Positions 31,896 through 34,875 of a DNA stretch of 34,875 nt are shown here, one piece after another. Under the pieces are notes generated by a model. The model had not been told where the DNA came from and searched no databases. It saw only the letters and a list, made by a program, of their open reading frames with translations. Source of the DNA: an uncultured Planctomycetia bacterium (GTDB lineage Bacteria; Planctomycetota; Phycisphaerae; Phycisphaerales; SM1A02); contig CALFOZ010000128.1 in NCBI GenBank assembly GCA_937919205.1, forward strand, positions 1 to 34,875. Direction: 5' to 3'. Numbering within the stretch: the first letter of the stretch is position 1; each line of letters starts with the position of its first letter. Made by a program: the position numbers and the translations under genes.

Positions 31896-32806
31896 TGAAA
31901 ATAGTCTGGAGCCTATTGCTGTTGGTGTGTTTGGCTGGATTTGCCGCTGTCTTTTGGCCAGTTTCAAATACCCCATCCAAAGACGTTGATGACTTTGCAC
32001 TTGCGAAACCGTCGCAATCAATCGCCGCACCAACTGCGTCAGCCACCACCACTGCAACCACCAGTACGCCCGCGACAACGACGGCGGTCACACCTATTTC
32101 ATCCACGCCATCAACGACCAAGGTAAACACTTCCGCCACAACAAGCGCGCCCGCTTCAGCCACAAGCCCCGCCAGCAATACGAATGCCGCCAACAAGAAC
32201 GCCACCGCAACCGCAAACACTTCCACCGCGCCTGCCAGCAATCTTGCCGCCAAGACCAAGCCTGCGTCCGTTGTCATTTCGCCCGACTCGCTCAAAGATG
32301 GTCTTGACCGCAAACTTGGCAACGCGGTGATTGTGCCTGGCAATATTCTTAAGCAAGCCGACGGCTCCATACTTGCCGACAATAAATATCTCATCACTGG
32401 CGCGGGCACATTTGAAAATCCATATCGCGTGACGTGGGAGTGTTTAACCAGCGCGTCGCAAACCTACATTCCTAGGTTGCAACAAAACAACATTCCACAG
32501 CGCGTGGCCATGCTGGACGACAAGTGGATTCGCATTGAGGGCTACATGGCGTTCCCCTTAATGTTGCAGGAAAGCAGTGAAATTCTGGCCATGCTCAATC
32601 AATGGGATGGCTGTTGTATTGGCGTTCCACCAACTCCGTATGACGCGATCGAGGTGAAGTTGGCCGTGCCAGTCAAGCCTGGACGCAGGCACACCTACAA
32701 CTTTGGAACGGTCACGGGCAAGTTCAAGGTTGATCCATACTTGGTTGAGAATTGGCTGGTGGGTTTGTACCAACTTGAATCGGCGTCGCTTCAATCAGAT
32801 ATGTGA
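31895..32806 (+). CDS. DUF3299-type exported protein
   Basis: A 303-residue protein. A membrane anchor or signal (SLLLLVCLAGFAAVFWPV, residues 6-23) precedes a Thr/Ser/Ala/Pro linker (about 40-125). The C-terminal domain (about 165-300) has VTWECL, WIRIEGYMAFPLMLQ, the double-Cys motif WDGCCIGVPPTPYDAIEVKL (238-257) and GTVTGKFKVD. The CC-GVPP block and the order of strands fit my memory of the DUF3299 family, which is often next to an ABC ATPase and a FtsX-like permease in proteobacteria. The function is unknown. The ATG at 31895 overlaps the permease stop by one base and has GGAGG (31886-31890) upstream. A GTG at 31892 is the alternative. Confidence 0.8.
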   Translation: MKIVWSLLLLVCLAGFAAVFWPVSNTPSKDVDDFALAKPSQSIAAPTASATTTATTSTPATTTAVTPISSTPSTTKVNTSATTSAPASATSPASNTNAANKNATATANTSTAPASNLAAKTKPASVVISPDSLKDGLDRKLGNAVIVPGNILKQADGSILADNKYLITGAGTFENPYRVTWECLTSASQTYIPRLQQNNIPQRVAMLDDKWIRIEGYMAFPLMLQESSEILAMLNQWDGCCIGVPPTPYDAIEVKLAVPVKPGRRHTYNFGTVTGKFKVDPYLVENWLVGLYQLESASLQSDM

Positions 32807-32842
32807 ATAAAGTTTTTGCGCTTGCAACCCGCGGAAATTTTT

Positions 32843-32870
32843 TTGACATTGCGCACGACGTCTACATAAT
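32843..32870 (+). promoter_or_regulatory. Strong promoter-like sequence pointing antisense to ispD
   Basis: TTGACA (32843-32848) and CATAAT (32865-32870) are 16 bases apart, one of the best sigma-70-like matches in the window, on the plus strand. The nearest plus-strand gene start is over 1.6 kb away, so a transcript would run antisense into the 3' end of ispD. A 69-codon ORF starts at 32880 but looks like a shadow of ispD. Confidence 0.45.
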
Positions 32871-32916
32871 CCAACGCCCATGGCGCTGAGTATCCATGTT
32901 CTTAGCACACGAACAA

Positions 32917-33711
32917 TTAAAATCGTTTATGAACCGCGCGACCTTCCGGCGCGGCAATTCCCAACAGCAAGCGAATGGTTCGCAAATCTTCCGGCACCGT
33001 CACCTTCAGATTGCGCAACTCGCCATCCACCACCAACACCTTTGTTCCCATTCGCTCCACCAATGACGCGTCGTCGGTCACGCCACTGAGATCAGTTTGT
33101 GCATAGGCGCGGCGCAATACATCAGCCTTAAACACCTGCGGAGTTTGCACCGCGACCAGGTTGCGCCGATCAACTGTGGCCTGCACAAATCGGCCTTTTG
33201 CCTTGGACAAATCCGCGTCCTCGCCCAAAATGGAATCGGCGATGGAGTCCTCTTTCTGCGCCTCCACGCTCTCCTCACTTACACGCTTGAGCGTGTCGGC
33301 CACATTCAGCGCGGGAATAACAGCGTCATGCAACTTGGCCGCTTCAAACACGCGCGAGATCAAGTCATCGCTGGTTGCGGGTCGCGCCGCGTCATGCACG
33401 GCAATGTGCGTCGCGTCGGCGGGCACGGCCTTGAGCGCGTTGCGAATGGTCTCCCATCGATCAATTGTTCCGCCAGGGACAATGGTGACGCCGTGGAAAC
33501 TTAACTGCGCGCCAAAGCGATCTCGGAACTCCGTCATATTTTCTGGAGGCGCCGCGACAATGATGGAGCGAACCTCATCGCGCTTGGTGAATAATTCAAC
33601 ACTGCGCAACAGCAAAGGCCTACCGCCTAAATCTTGGCCAAGCTTGTCACTGCCAAAGCGCGTGCTGTTTCCAGCGGCGGCAAGTATGAGCGATACTGAA
33701 AATGATTCCAT
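32917..33711 (-). CDS. ispD: 2-C-methyl-D-erythritol 4-phosphate cytidylyltransferase
   Basis: A 264-residue enzyme of the MEP isoprenoid pathway, joining MEP and CTP to give CDP-methylerythritol. Motifs are the nucleotide-binding LILAAAGNSTRFGSDKLGQ (8-26; the family consensus is GxGxRMG), VPGGTIDRWETIRNAL (usual GGxxRxxSV), the metal-binding VHDAARP and TDDASLVE near the end. A charged insertion of roughly 30 residues (SEESVEAQKEDSIADS and following) lies between the VADTLKRV and VQATVDRRNLVAVQTPQVF segments. ispF, a common neighbour, is not here. It is about 120 bp downstream of rsmD. Confidence 0.94.
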   Translation of the reverse strand: MESFSVSLILAAAGNSTRFGSDKLGQDLGGRPLLLRSVELFTKRDEVRSIIVAAPPENMTEFRDRFGAQLSFHGVTIVPGGTIDRWETIRNALKAVPADATHIAVHDAARPATSDDLISRVFEAAKLHDAVIPALNVADTLKRVSEESVEAQKEDSIADSILGEDADLSKAKGRFVQATVDRRNLVAVQTPQVFKADVLRRAYAQTDLSGVTDDASLVERMGTKVLVVDGELRNLKVTVPEDLRTIRLLLGIAAPEGRAVHKRF

Positions 33712-33830
33712 GGTTCACCTAAAAATGTAGCAAGACTGAAAGACCCACAAGCTTGCGACAGAGGATTTCACAAATCTAAGTGCGTATTGCACTTTTATAA
33801 GCGCGAAATGTAAGTTGAATTGAAACTCTC

Positions 33831-34421
33831 TCACGCGGGTGGACTTTCAAAATGCGGCATATACAACAGCACATTCTGCTGATTTCCGTATTCACGAATT
33901 TCTGGGCCATCAAATCCTGCGATCGTTGGCGGCGGATCTGACACCTTTGGCAAACGGATGACAAGAAATCCCTTGCCCAGAAATAGTGAGCGCGTGCGAG
34001 CCGCTTGGTCAAGAACTTCTTTCAAACCTTCCTCGGTTTCCACCAATGCAAATGGCGGATCCATCAGCACCACATTCACCTCTGGTTGCGCCGCCATAAT
34101 CGCGGCTTCACCAAGCGCGTCGGCTTGCACAGCGATGGCGCGTTCACCGCAACCCAACGATTCAATATTGTCACGCAGAAGCGCAAATATTTTTCTATCC
34201 TTCTCCACCATGAACACCTTGATGGCGCCGCGGCTGACCGCCTCCAGTCCAAGCGTGCCCACGCCCGCGAATAAATCAAGAACGCGCGCGCCTTCAAACC
34301 ATCCGCGCAACACATTGAACAAACCTTCCTTGGTGCGACTTCCCATTGGACGCGTGATAGCGTCATCTGTGGGAGTCTTCAGAATGCGGGATTTAAATTC
34401 GCCGGCGAGCACATGGAGCAT
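33831..34421 (-). CDS. rsmD: 16S rRNA (guanine966-N2)-methyltransferase
   Basis: A 196-residue SAM-dependent methyltransferase. It starts MLHVLAGEFKSRILKTP, followed by TRPMGSRTKEGLFNVL, the SAM-binding VLDLFAGVGTLGLEAVSRGA (about 47-66), the acidic loop residue in FMVEKDRK and the catalytic DPPF (family [DN]PP[FY]) near residue 122. RsmD methylates G966 of 16S rRNA during 30S assembly. The ATG at 34421 gives the usual family N-terminus. It is divergent from the hydrolase gene at the right edge. Confidence 0.94.
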   Translation of the reverse strand: MLHVLAGEFKSRILKTPTDDAITRPMGSRTKEGLFNVLRGWFEGARVLDLFAGVGTLGLEAVSRGAIKVFMVEKDRKIFALLRDNIESLGCGERAIAVQADALGEAAIMAAQPEVNVVLMDPPFALVETEEGLKEVLDQAARTRSLFLGKGFLVIRLPKVSDPPPTIAGFDGPEIREYGNQQNVLLYMPHFESPPA

Positions 34422-34501
34422 TGCGTAATGTTAGTGTGTCTTGGGAATATGCCCCCGCTAATCTGCCGCCTTCAGATGTTTGCCGATTGACTCGATTCAA
34501 C

Positions 34502-34875
34502 ATGCCCGACCTTGCAACAACACTTCCCCGTTCTTTAGTGGCGCAAAGCCGCGTGTTGCGTCTTGGTTCTGCCAACACTCCAGCGCTGCTGATTCACCCG
34601 CGCTTTGATAAACAAGCGGAAAAACCACTAGAACCCGCGCCTATATTGCTGTGGCTGCACGGACGGACCGCGCAAAAAGAATTGGACAGCGGCCGCTATT
34701 TGCGATTGTCGCGCGCAGGCATTGCAACAGTTGCGCTTGATTTGCCCGCGCACGGAGAGCGCGCCGTTGCACAAAAGCAAACTTTCCAATTCTCGTTGGA
34801 AGTGATCGAAGAGTTGCTGGGTGAAATTCCTGGCGTGCTTGACGCGCTGAAACAATTTCCAGAATTTGATCTGTC
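34502..34875 (+). CDS. Alpha/beta hydrolase family protein, cut by the right edge
   Basis: An ATG at 34502 opens a frame that runs for 124 codons to the window end. After a start of about 50 residues come ILLWLHGRTAQKELDSGRYL and GIATVALDLPAHGERAV. The HG oxyanion strand and DLPAHGER are typical of alpha/beta hydrolases of the dienelactone hydrolase / prolyl peptidase-like group. The nucleophile elbow lies beyond the window, so activity and substrate cannot be inferred. Confidence 0.8.
   Translation, partial: MPDLATTLPRSLVAQSRVLRLGSANTPALLIHPRFDKQAEKPLEPAPILLWLHGRTAQKELDSGRYLRLSRAGIATVALDLPAHGERAVAQKQTFQFSLEVIEELLGEIPGVLDALKQFPEFDL

Noticed and set aside
32880-33089. 69-codon ORF behind the antisense promoter-like sequence
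   Set aside because: It lies almost wholly inside ispD in antisense, lacks a ribosome binding site and is Pro/Arg-rich.
33778-33794. Small hairpin AAGTGC/GCACTT after rsmD
   Set aside because: The stem is only six pairs and has no T run in the rsmD direction, so a terminator cannot be claimed.
1-34875. CRISPR arrays, insertion sequences, prophage or defence islands
   Set aside because: No regularly spaced repeats, transposase, integrase, or known defence motifs were seen; the recG repeats are short and coding.

Overview
The window holds about 24 protein genes packed tightly on both strands, plus the RNase P RNA. It is ordinary chromosomal DNA: I see no rRNA, tRNA, insertion sequence, phage gene or CRISPR array. 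A fused SecDF, a diderm envelope set (OmpA lipoprotein, MlaF/MlaD, rhomboid, LysM protein), a KAT-type aminotransferase, an NAD-type isocitrate dehydrogenase and a FlgI-like protein with HEAT repeats all fit a member of the PVC group. A planctomycete of the Phycisphaerae type is my best guess, but that is an inference from gene content; no marker was compared.

Layout. 1-2.9 kb (minus strand): an unrecognised partial gene, an EamA/DMT transporter, an unrecognised 209-residue protein with a near-leaderless promoter, then RNase P RNA (rnpB, read leftward with a clean terminator) and rplU (L21) just upstream of it. 3-5.1 kb: a PLP aminotransferase (minus) and a RluA-type pseudouridine synthase (plus). 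5.1-10.8 kb (plus): a FlgI-like/HEAT protein and smc, followed by an apparent unknown structured RNA with its own terminator. 11-14.1 kb: NAD-isocitrate dehydrogenase (minus), divergent from a translationally coupled FAD oxidoreductase / aldo-keto reductase pair. 14.2-21.8 kb (minus): rhomboid, tgt, yajC, secDF and a LysM protein, containing the classic tgt-yajC-secDF protein export cluster.

21.8-24.3 kb: mlaF and mlaD without an adjacent mlaE permease, facing an OmpA-type lipoprotein and sharing a hairpin terminator. 24.4-29.8 kb: xseA-xseB-prepilin peptidase (minus), divergent from recG (plus); xseAB and recG are both DNA-processing functions around one short promoter region with a palindrome. 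29.9-32.8 kb (plus): an ABC ATPase, a FtsX-like permease with a His cluster and a DUF3299-type protein form one operon. The ATPase/permease junction carries a 50-bp tandem duplication that makes a 17-codon mini-ORF linked by ATGA overlaps on both sides. 32.9-34.4 kb (minus): ispD and rsmD. The right edge cuts an alpha/beta hydrolase gene.

The most unusual items are the FlgI/HEAT lipoprotein, the three-way-junction RNA candidate at 10859-10966, the duplicated coupling junction at 30556-30636, the eight tandem 12-nt coding repeats inside recG, and the in-frame coding-like tail beyond the stop of the LysM gene. I see no clear-cut new defence or mobile system. All calls were made by reading the sequence; no database search was run.
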